A stretch of 64,000 nt of DNA from G963701675 sp963701675 (GTDB lineage: Bacteria > Planctomycetota > Planctomycetia > Gemmatales > Gemmataceae): NCBI GenBank assembly GCA_963701675.1, contig OY969623.1:1550001-1614000 (forward strand), given 5' to 3'. Of this stretch, positions 8,875-16,688 are shown piece by piece. Position numbers and translations under genes: made by a program. The first letter of the stretch is position 1, and every line of letters starts with the position of its first letter. The notes under the pieces were generated by a model that ran no database searches, had not been told where the DNA came from, and saw nothing but the letters and a program-made list of their open reading frames with translations.

Positions 8875-9501
8875 ATGACCGCACCGTCCCCGCCGCTTAC
8901 GGTCGCTCGTTTTCTTCGACAAGCCGTTGCGCTGGCCGTTCTCATGCTGCTGTCGCTCGCGCTCTATCTCACCGTACTAAAACTGCGAGGGCCGGCCGCG
9001 CAATGGAATACGCAGACTCAATGGGACACGAGAATCCCATTCCGCCAGGAATGGATTTGGATGTACTTGATTCCGTACCTCATAGGGCCGGCAGTGGCTG
9101 GAATGCTGACGCCGGCGACGTTTCGTTGGTACATTCGCCGCGGTCTGGTGCTGATTGGGGTGACGCTACTTATCTTCGTGATCTGGCCGACACATACGGC
9201 TCGACCACCGGTGACTGATTTGGGTGACAGTTGGACCGCGCAAGTTTATCGGCACATTACCGAAATCGATGAGCCGCCTGCCAACGCTGCACCGAGTCTC
9301 CACGTGAGCCTGACGTTTCTCCTCGCGCTGGCTGCGATCCGAGACTTTCCGCGATGGTGGGCGCTGGCGTTTGGCTTCGCGGCGCTCGTCTGGCTTTCCA
9401 CCCTTCTCACGTGGCAGCATCATCTCATTGACGTGGCAACCGGCATCGCCCTCGCCGGCATGATCGCGATTCCGTTTGGAAAGCGCCAGACTCACACATA
9501 A
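8875..9501 (+). CDS. PAP2-family membrane phosphatase/phosphotransferase
   Basis: Membrane protein of 208 residues with five or six helices and the PAP2 signature split in two: PSLHVSLTF (about residue 141) and WQHHLIDVATG (about 181). Missing from view is a clear KxxxxxxRP first motif, so it resembles the inositol phosphorylceramide synthase/AUR1 branch, where that motif is degenerate. A role in lipid head-group transfer or removal of phosphate from a prenyl or lipid phosphate would fit the UbiA neighbour seven bases upstream. The gene ends the three-gene cluster and converges on the PrsW-type gene. Confidence 0.8.
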   Translation: MTAPSPPLTVARFLRQAVALAVLMLLSLALYLTVLKLRGPAAQWNTQTQWDTRIPFRQEWIWMYLIPYLIGPAVAGMLTPATFRWYIRRGLVLIGVTLLIFVIWPTHTARPPVTDLGDSWTAQVYRHITEIDEPPANAAPSLHVSLTFLLALAAIRDFPRWWALAFGFAALVWLSTLLTWQHHLIDVATGIALAGMIAIPFGKRQTHT

Positions 9502-9523
9502 CCTTCGAAGAGTTTCGCCCGAA

Positions 9524-10264
9524 TCAGGGCGTCGAGACGTACTTTGACACGTAGCTGTCTTTCGGCAGGTCCCGCTGCAACCGCAGTGTCACGACGCCTT
9601 GCGCCATCAAGACCGATACTGCCATGCCGCTCAGCGCCGAAACCTGCAATCGCTGCACATTCGTGAGTGTGTTTTCATCGCCCATAATGGCCTGAATGGT
9701 CAGGAGCGGAAAATCATACAAGGCGTGCAGAACAATGGCCAGGATCAACCCGGTGGCCAACAGCGCACCTCGATGCCGCGAGTCAAACCGAGCCTGCCCG
9801 ACATAGAAACCCATGATGGCGCCGAGGAACGCGTGACAAGGTACAGCGGTGAACGCACGCGACAGGGCCAATTCCATTCCACCAGCCGTGACGTAGAGCA
9901 CATTTTCCATCGCGGCGAAACCGAGAGACGCAACCGACCCGTAAACCATGCCGTCCATGCGTTCGCCGAAATCGCTGAGCCTGGCACAGTAGTAGACGAC
10001 GACGAGGAATTTGAGCAGCTCCTCAGGAATAGCCGCCGTCCAGAAGCTTTTGACCAGACCGACCACATACGGGTTGGAGCCCATCGGCAAGTCCGAAAAG
10101 GCCGTCAACTCCAGGAGTGCGACCGGAAGGACTATGACCACGCCGAGGACGAATGTCGTGAGGATGGTTCGGCGCGGGATCGGATTGACGTCGCGAGAGT
10201 GAAAGTACCAGACCAACATTAGCGACGGAACGACGGCAAACAACACGCTGATCGCGATGGTCAT
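9524..10264 (-). CDS. PrsW-family intramembrane metalloprotease
   Basis: Multi-pass membrane protein of 246 residues with the PrsW protease motifs: PEELLKF (the EExxK-type motif), FAAMENVLY, PCHAFLGAIMG and LHALYDF. Family members are membrane metalloproteases, some cutting anti-sigma factors. ATG 10264 (MTIAISVLFAVVPSLMLVWY) is taken as the start because the family begins with a hydrophobic helix; the open frame extends upstream to 10486 with low-complexity sequence that overlaps the divergent gene. No anti-sigma gene is adjacent, so the substrate is unknown. Confidence 0.86.
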   Translation of the reverse strand: MTIAISVLFAVVPSLMLVWYFHSRDVNPIPRRTILTTFVLGVVIVLPVALLELTAFSDLPMGSNPYVVGLVKSFWTAAIPEELLKFLVVVYYCARLSDFGERMDGMVYGSVASLGFAAMENVLYVTAGGMELALSRAFTAVPCHAFLGAIMGFYVGQARFDSRHRGALLATGLILAIVLHALYDFPLLTIQAIMGDENTLTNVQRLQVSALSGMAVSVLMAQGVVTLRLQRDLPKDSYVSKYVSTP

Positions 10265-10384
10265 GGAGAATCGAATGAAGCGTCGGATATAAAGGAGCGA
10301 CCCTCTCGACAACCATATCACGCCTTTTGACTTGCGGCCGCTTGGAGCTACGATTGTCCGGGGATGCCCAAACCGTGAGATGTG

Positions 10385-10678
10385 ATGAACCCTTCCCTCC
10401 ACCGTCTTCTCATTCTTGCTGCAACCGTTGTATTCCTGTTGAGTGCCAAGCCGGCGGCAGCGTACGGCTGACGCACTTGCCCGCATGAATTGGGCAAGAC
10501 CGAGGCAGTTAGCCCCGAAGACAAACAGAAAACCGATCTTATTCTGTTAGGTTGTATCGCCGCCGTGTCGCTGGCGGTGTTCGGCAAATTCGGAATGGAT
10601 ATTGTCGGAATCGTGAAAGAGCGAAAACGAAAAGCATCGTGGGATTACGTTCCTCCGCCGGATAACGACCAGCGCTAA
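10385..10678 (+). pseudogene. Small secreted or membrane protein interrupted by an in-frame TGA
   Basis: From ATG 10385 the frame encodes a clear signal peptide (LLILAATVVFLLSAKPAAA), then TGA at 10469-10471. The same frame continues RTCPHELGKTEAV, a hydrophobic helix (LILLGCIAAVSLAVFGKFG) and a basic/polar tail to 10678. Without the stop it would be one 97-residue protein. The 3' part has only a TTG at 10490 with no ribosome site, so it is unlikely to be a separate gene. A 7-bp hairpin (10476-10482 with 10492-10498) begins four bases after the TGA. A nonsense mutation or sequence error is most likely; recoding is discussed as a finding. The protein is unrecognised. Confidence 0.55.
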
Positions 10679-10685
10679 TGTCGCG

Positions 10686-12484
10686 TTAGCGCGGCTTTTG
10701 CTCCGCCCACCATTTTTTCCATTCTTCCACAGCGCGGGTGCGGTCCGCGGGTTTGGTCTCGTCGTCCGGTCCAAAGTCTTTTCCACGCGCCAGATGCTTG
10801 AGTGACGATCGCGCCGTGCGCACTACCAGCGCCTCGCGGTCTTCGAGCAAAGAAATGAGGTCCGGTACGTGGGCGATGTCTTCCTTGCCGGCGCAGCGCG
10901 GGCCGCTGCCACCCTCATTTCTGGATCTTTATCGCGCAATCTCTCCCGCAACGTTGTCGCGGTCATGCGCATGAGCCGCTCGGCCAATGCATCTCGCGCT
11001 TTTCCCTTCGACATCACGGGAAGCTGCGGAATAGCAGACACGAGAGCCTGCGTATAGGCCACGCCCTTTGCATCCTTATACCGCTCGAGCATTTCATCGC
11101 GCCGGTCGGCCGGTGCATCGAGTAGTTCCTTTTTCAACCGCGCCGCTTCGTCATCCATTGGTGCGTCATTGCTTGGGGTGTCGCCTCGTTCGACCTTTGG
11201 GACGGCTTCCCCGCCGACACCGGCCCGCAAAGTGACCTCGCCGGGATCTTTCACGCGCCCTTTCAAGCTCGCCGTCAGATCGCTGGCGAGATTCGCTCGT
11301 TTCAGAAACAACAGCGCGAACGAGGTGTCAACGATCCCACCATATTCTCCCGCCCACGAGCCGTCATCCGACTGGAGTTGGAGGAGAACATCGGACCCCC
11401 AGCCATACCAGTCTTTCCGCCCGATGGTCTTGAGATCGTAACTGACACCGACGCGCTCCAGCGACCAAAGAAAGTAATACAGCTTGCCTCCCTGGTCACG
11501 CGGCAGGACGCCGACCTTCACACCCGGCACACCGATGGCCGTCGACAGGCAATTGAGCCCTGCCAACACGGCGGGGTCGCGGCCAAAATTCCGCGGCGTC
11601 GCCGGTCTTGCCGTTCGCTTTGCTTCACCCGGAAGCGCGGCACGAAGCTCAGCCTCGTTCGCGCTGCCGTACGCCATCGCCAGGCCAAGCAAACCGGCAC
11701 AGGTCATCGCCGGCGTGGTGAGGGTCATGAATCCACCGGCATGGTAACCCCAGCCGCCGTCCGCGTTTTGTGTTCGCTTGAAGCGTTGTTCGACGAAGCC
11801 GAGTGATTTCTCAACCGGAACACCGTGCCGCCGCGCGATCCATAATCCCAAAATGGCGAACTGCGTATTCGAGTTGTCATCCTGACCAAACACTTTGTCG
11901 AACTGGGCAGGCTGCCGTTGTTGCGCCAATCGAGCCATCCGTTCGGTTAGCTCCTTCGGCAGTTTGGGCCGTTCCTTGCGGGGGTTGGGCGGGAGCTTGT
12001 TCTGGGCGCGCAGTTCGTTCAACTCTTGTCTTGCGTTGGCCAGCCAGCGAACTTCGTCGTCCTCGACGCCGGGACATTCGTAGCCCCAGCCGCCCGACGA
12101 ATTTTGGCCCGCCGCCAGCCGCACGCCCATAGCCTGGATGAGCGGCACGTCGAGCGGATCGCCAAGGCGATCGAGGAACATGATCGCCAACGACAGCGTA
12201 TAGGTGTGCGTCAACATCGGGCCCGCATCACGAACGGTCGCCGCGGCTCTTGCAACGGCGTCATCGTCGGCTGGCAATCCACACTCCAACAACGTCAATC
12301 CGAGCAACGCCGACTTCCCGACGGCGTGCATGTCAAAACCGATATTTGCCGATTTCAGATACTTGACGCCACGATCAACGGCTTCCTGTATCTTCTTGGT
12401 GTTTTCCGCATGCACGTCGAAACCGGCTACAAACACTACGAGCAGCGAAATGATTAAGGAATGGCGTCGTGTCAAAGCTCGCAT
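10686..12484 (-). CDS. Secreted terpene-cyclase-fold protein with HEAT-like C-terminus, frameshifted
   Basis: Large secreted protein of about 598 residues in a planctomycete type with prenyltransferase/squalene-oxidase-like alpha-alpha repeats. ATG 12484 gives a signal peptide (SLIISLLVVFVAGFDVHA); an upstream in-frame start at 12529 is less likely. Repeats carry the QxxDGGWGY type signature (QNSSGGWGYE, QNADGGWGYH, QSDDGSWAGEYGG), and the C-terminal part looks like HEAT repeats. The frame breaks near 10889-10895: one added base in GCTGCGCCGGC lets it continue AGKEDIAHVPDLISLLEDRE and end EEWKKWWAEQKPR at 10686. Function is unknown; repeats of this kind usually bind protein or polysaccharide. 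Confidence 0.8.
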
Positions 12485-12573
12485 GATGTGATCTCTGCCG
12501 CGTCCTGTGGCGAAGTGCCTACTTACCAAGTTAAACCCCAGACGCGACCGAAACGAGCCTTTTTTTATTTTGT

Positions 12574-12602
12574 CACGTCGCGCTTACGCTGCGACGCTCG
12601 CC
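12574..12602 (+). repeat. REP-like hairpin unit, copy 1
   Basis: A 29-base unit that folds into CGTCGC/GCGACG with a nine-base interior and ends CTCGCC. Two related units with compensating stem changes occur at 22890-22918 and, inverted, at 22932-22960. It lies in the 250-base gap between the beta-helix gene terminator and the cyclase-fold gene. Planctomycete genomes carry many such intergenic palindromes, and no transposase for it is in the window. Confidence 0.6.
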
Positions 12603-12625
12603 ATTGGGGCTATGCGATGTGTGCC

Positions 12626-12671
12626 AAAAGAAAAAGCCCCACCAGCGGAACGTGAAGTTCGTTGGTGGGGC
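12626..12671 (-). terminator. Rho-independent terminator of the beta-helix gene
   Basis: On the minus strand a stem of about 13 pairs (CCCCACCA...TGGTGGGG with one mismatch and one bulge, bases 12636-12671, loop about five bases) is followed by GCTTTTTCTTTTGG. It lies 64 bases after the stop of the LEPR surface protein gene and points the right way. The T-run belongs to the minus strand only, so it does not work for the other direction. Confidence 0.8.
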
Positions 12672-12734
12672 CGGAACAGAGAAGAGGCCGATTTGCCGTG
12701 GTGAACATTGACGCTCACCACAACTGTTTCGATT

Positions 12735-15700
12735 CTAAAGGTCAATCATGAGAAAATCATTAGAATCGATATTTGTTTCCGGCGCCTTTTCTTTTGCGCG
12801 GTTTCGCTGAACAACGCCATGCATCGCTTCGGCAAAATCGTTTTTGTTTGACATCATTGTCTCGCGGCTATCACCAGCGCGTGTCGATGCCAGAATCGGC
12901 GCTTTCGCTTGCGCTGTCACGATGATGTCCGCACCGGGACGATTCAGGTGCAGGTCCGCGACGACGGATGTGCTCGGTCTTTCCGGTGGCGTCGGTATTG
13001 GAAACGGTGGAATCGGCATACACAGCGAGAACTCCGATGTGTTTCCGCTTCGATCCGTGACCGTTGCCGTCACCACCGAATTCGGCTGGAGAAAAGAGAG
13101 CGGGATAAGGACTGGCTGCGGCATGGGGGGAGTGTTAACGCTTGAGTAATCGCCGTTGGGGTCCGTGATGGGGCGTCTCGATACGCGATAGAATTCGCCT
13201 TCCGCGCCGACGCCGAACCCGTCGCAATCGGCGCCCGCAAGCGTTCCCGGGCTAATGAAGAAGTCAACATTGTACTGTCGGTTCGGTACGAACTCCGTCG
13301 GATTCGGCGGCAGCAATGTGCTGTTGAGTTCGAAATGGACCGACACATTTATTCCGTCATAGGTAACGCTGGTGATGTCCGGCGACTTCTGCAGCAAGTT
13401 TCCGCCCTGTCCAGTACCAACCAAGTCGATGCCCATGCCGACGTTGTCGGAGATGTGATTGCCGCGAATGGCGTTTCGTGCGGCCGCAAACTGCGCAAAC
13501 CCACCGCTGTCGACGCGGACGCCGTCGCCGACGCCGGCCACCGTGTCGCCGTTATTCCGAATCGTGTTCCCTCGACCGGCCAGGTTACTGCCGACAACAT
13601 TGTCGGTCGTCTTCTTGTCGAAATTGATCGTGTTGATCAAGATGCCGTGGCCGAGGTTGGGTTGAGCCAGATTATCTTCCTTATCGGTGCCGATGAAGTT
13701 GCCGTAGAGCACGTTCCGGGTCGCCGCCTCCGTAATCCAAATCCCGTGCGACGGATGATGAACAATCGTGTTACCGGCCACGACAATGGTCTGCATCGGG
13801 TCGTTTGGATCAATCAGCCAACCAATCTGATTGCTGGCGGCAAAGAAGTAAAGGTGGATTCCGCTGGAATCGCAAGGCACGGGAAGGCAAAAAGCGCCGT
13901 TGCCGAGCGCCAACGTACCGCTCAAATCCGTGCCGATCAAATTGGCCAGGACAACGTTTCTGTCGGTCTTCTTGCCCCAGATTTCCACACCGTCGCCGAG
14001 GTTGGCGGAGATCACATTGGCACTCCGGTTGACATCATCCACGACCACTGTGCCGCCGATGATGTTGCCGTTGGCGCCGTTGTAAAGCGACACTCCGATT
14101 TGGTTGCTCATGGCAATGGTGCCAGTCAAGTCGGTCGGCGCCTTGATTCCCGAAACGTCTGTGCCGATGAAGTTGCCCTCGACCCGGTTCAATGAAGTGT
14201 GGCTATCCAGCATGCCGACGCCATAACCCGTGTTGCCGGAAATCACGTTTCGCGAGTCGGCTTGAACCACAGTGCCAGCCAGGTCGCCGGCCACGATAGT
14301 TCCACCGAGAAGGTTGGCCGTCGCGCCGCCGTCGAATTGCACACCGTTTCCGTTAGCCAGGGCCAGCGTACCCGTCACGTCGGTGCCGATGAAGTTCCCC
14401 TGAATCTTGTTGGCCGACGTGTCCGTGTCGTAAATCCGCAATCCGTTGTTGGTGTTGCCGGAAATCAGGTTTCGGCTGACATTGGTAAGGTCAGCGACCT
14501 GGGGGTTTCGGGGCGTCGTTCCACCGATGGTGTTGTTGGAAGCCGCGCCGAAAACGTGAACGCCGTCGCCGTTGCCCAGGGCCAGGGTGCCGGTCACATC
14601 GGTGCCGATGAAATTCCCCTCGACCTTGTTGTTGCTGGTGAAGCGGTCGAATATGCCGACGCCATAGCCGGTGTTGCCGGAAACGAGGTTTCGCGCTTGG
14701 GCCGTCGTGCCGCCGATAGTGTTGAAGGTTGCGGCGCCGGAAATCGCCACACCGCGGTCGTTACCAAGCGGAACGGTGCCCGTCACGTCGGTGCCGATGT
14801 AGTTGCCTTCAACCTTGTTGTTCGTCGTGCGAAAAGCATCCAGGTTGAGCATGTGGACGCCGATTTCGCCGTTGCCGGAGATGATGTTTCGGGACGCATG
14901 AACCAGGTTAATGACGTGCGTGCCACCGATGGTATTGTTTTTGGCGCCGTCGAGTAAGGTGACGCCGTTGCCTTCGTTGCCCAGTGTAATCGTTCCCGTG
15001 ACGTCAGTGACAATTTGCGCGCCGGTGGGATTCGGGCCGATGTAGTTTCCGCTGACGATGTTGTTCTGCACGTTGGAGCCGATGAGAGCGACGCCGTCGT
15101 TCTTGTTGCCCGAAATGATGTTGCGCGAGACGTTAACATCCGTGATATCCATAACCGTGCCGCCGATTTCATTATTGCTCGCCGTGCCGGTCACCGTTAC
15201 ACCGTTACGGATGTTCGCCACGGCATAGGTGCCGGTGAGATCGGTGCCGATGTAGTTGCCCCACACCTTGTTGCCGGTGCCGGAAAGGTTGACGCCGTCG
15301 CTCAGGTTCCCGGAAATCAAGTTCCGCGCTTCGACGATCGTGCCGCCGATGATGTTGTTCGCACCGGACGCGATAGTGATGCCGTGCAAATTATTCGTAT
15401 TGGGGAGAGTATTAAGGGCGGCAGTGCCGGTCACTTCGGTGCCGATACGGTTCCCCTCCACGCGATTGCCAATGCTCGAAATGGAGATGCCGCTGCTCTT
15501 GTTGCCGGAAATCAAGTTTCCTTCGCCGTTCAGAGTCCCGCCGACGATATTATTGTCCGAACCGGCCGCCATGGAGATTCCGTTGCCATTGCCTAATCCA
15601 ACCGTGCCGTTGATGTCGGCGCCGATGAAATTGCCCCAAATCCGGTTGTCCTTTCCATTGGACGAAATCGCGATTCCGTCGCTGTTGTTGCCGGAAATGA

Positions 15701-16442
15701 TGTTCCGCACAGCGACGATCGTGCCGCCGATCGTGTTCGTCGTTCCGCCGAAGACACGAATGCCGATGCCGTTGCCGATGGCCCCCGTCCCGATGGCGTT
15801 CGTGCCGATGAGATTGCCGAGAACCAAATTGTTTTTCGTGCCGATGCTAATGCCGGCGCTGCCGTTCCCTGAGATCAAATTCCGCGTGTTGGCAACAGTC
15901 CCGCCGATGACGTTGTTTTCCGAACCGCTTACGATCGAAATGCCAAACTGAACGTTGGCAAGAGCAATCGTGCCGGCGACGTCGGTGCCAATCCGGTTAT
16001 TGGTAAGAACATTGTTGCCGCCGCCGGAAAGGGTGATGCCGTTCGTGAAGCGGTTGATCACCATCCCTCTGACAGTGCTATTACCCGCGAGGATCGTGAG
16101 TCCGGTTGCCCCGGCCCCGGCCATGAGACCGCTGAGTTCGACGTACCCGTCCGGCAACTCGGTCTCGCCGTCGATGACGACAGGCCCACCGACCGCCGTA
16201 ATCGAGGGAAGCTGTGAAAGCGGTTGAATCGTCTGCACCCCCACGCCGGGAATGCTGAAGCTGATTGTGTCCAGGCCCGGATTGGCGTTCACGTCCAGGA
16301 TCGCCTGCCGCAAGGAGCCCGCCCCAGCATCGTTGATGTTCGTTACGACCGCCAGAAGTCGCCGATCCTCCAGCGACTCCAGCCGCGGGCAGAACGACCA
16401 TCGAGATCTATCTTTGGGGCGACGAGTCAGTTTAACCGACAT
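12735..16442 (-). CDS. LEPR-motif surface protein with parallel beta-helix repeats
   Basis: Exported 1235-residue protein. The N-terminus has the planctomycete surface-protein motif RLESLEDRRLLA (LEPR-xLL type, about residues 20-31) after a basic start. Next comes a CSLREA-like opening (DAGAGSLRQAILDVN). About 900 residues of imperfect repeats of roughly 45-60 residues follow, each with IGTD(V)TGT, NNxIGGT and ARNLISGN elements, which predicts a right-handed parallel beta-helix. The last ~130 residues are not repetitive. A strong AGGAGGAG ribosome site stands before ATG 16442, and a terminator follows the stop. It is probably a surface or extracellular adhesin or polysaccharide-binding protein; enzymatic activity is not evident. 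Confidence 0.85.
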   Translation of the reverse strand: MSVKLTRRPKDRSRWSFCPRLESLEDRRLLAVVTNINDAGAGSLRQAILDVNANPGLDTISFSIPGVGVQTIQPLSQLPSITAVGGPVVIDGETELPDGYVELSGLMAGAGATGLTILAGNSTVRGMVINRFTNGITLSGGGNNVLTNNRIGTDVAGTIALANVQFGISIVSGSENNVIGGTVANTRNLISGNGSAGISIGTKNNLVLGNLIGTNAIGTGAIGNGIGIRVFGGTTNTIGGTIVAVRNIISGNNSDGIAISSNGKDNRIWGNFIGADINGTVGLGNGNGISMAAGSDNNIVGGTLNGEGNLISGNKSSGISISSIGNRVEGNRIGTEVTGTAALNTLPNTNNLHGITIASGANNIIGGTIVEARNLISGNLSDGVNLSGTGNKVWGNYIGTDLTGTYAVANIRNGVTVTGTASNNEIGGTVMDITDVNVSRNIISGNKNDGVALIGSNVQNNIVSGNYIGPNPTGAQIVTDVTGTITLGNEGNGVTLLDGAKNNTIGGTHVINLVHASRNIISGNGEIGVHMLNLDAFRTTNNKVEGNYIGTDVTGTVPLGNDRGVAISGAATFNTIGGTTAQARNLVSGNTGYGVGIFDRFTSNNKVEGNFIGTDVTGTLALGNGDGVHVFGAASNNTIGGTTPRNPQVADLTNVSRNLISGNTNNGLRIYDTDTSANKIQGNFIGTDVTGTLALANGNGVQFDGGATANLLGGTIVAGDLAGTVVQADSRNVISGNTGYGVGMLDSHTSLNRVEGNFIGTDVSGIKAPTDLTGTIAMSNQIGVSLYNGANGNIIGGTVVVDDVNRSANVISANLGDGVEIWGKKTDRNVVLANLIGTDLSGTLALGNGAFCLPVPCDSSGIHLYFFAASNQIGWLIDPNDPMQTIVVAGNTIVHHPSHGIWITEAATRNVLYGNFIGTDKEDNLAQPNLGHGILINTINFDKKTTDNVVGSNLAGRGNTIRNNGDTVAGVGDGVRVDSGGFAQFAAARNAIRGNHISDNVGMGIDLVGTGQGGNLLQKSPDITSVTYDGINVSVHFELNSTLLPPNPTEFVPNRQYNVDFFISPGTLAGADCDGFGVGAEGEFYRVSRRPITDPNGDYSSVNTPPMPQPVLIPLSFLQPNSVVTATVTDRSGNTSEFSLCMPIPPFPIPTPPERPSTSVVADLHLNRPGADIIVTAQAKAPILASTRAGDSRETMMSNKNDFAEAMHGVVQRNRAKEKAPETNIDSNDFLMIDL

Positions 16443-16688
16443 GAATTACTCTCCTCCTAGGGAAACAAACATGGCACCGATCGGGTGTCTTCAAGACGGG
16501 TGGGCGACGACCGATGGGCGAAACACCTTCGCCGCGAGTTCGAACGGTCGCTGCGAACCGTAAACGTACGTTCCAAGGTAACCGCCGCCTACGGCCCCTG
16601 CAATCAAAAAAAGGACGGCGCCGTAAAGACGCAGGGGATGCCGGTCAGCGACCGGCACTCCCGAATGATAGATGGACGCTCTTCTCTG
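16443..16688. other. Intergenic gap with a small hairpin
   Basis: Between the GspK-like stop (16689) and the LEPR gene start (16442), both minus strand. It contains a perfect 8-bp hairpin TGCCGGTC-AGC-GACCGGCA at 16639-16657 without a T-run, which could slow or partly end the long pilus operon transcript. The ribosome site of the LEPR gene is at its left end. I see nothing else. Confidence 0.4.

Noticed and set aside
7082..9501. Complete ebo gene cluster
   Set aside because: Only the UbiA-type protein is clearly EboC-like; EboA, EboB, EboD and a typical EboE are absent.
10476..10498. Hairpin as a terminator
   Set aside because: No T-run follows on either strand and it lies inside a continuous reading frame.
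12844..16460. Plus-strand repeats between 13.3 and 16.2 kb as a CRISPR or satellite array
   Set aside because: The unit length and variation follow the codon pattern of beta-helix repeats of the minus-strand protein; no constant repeat with unique spacers.
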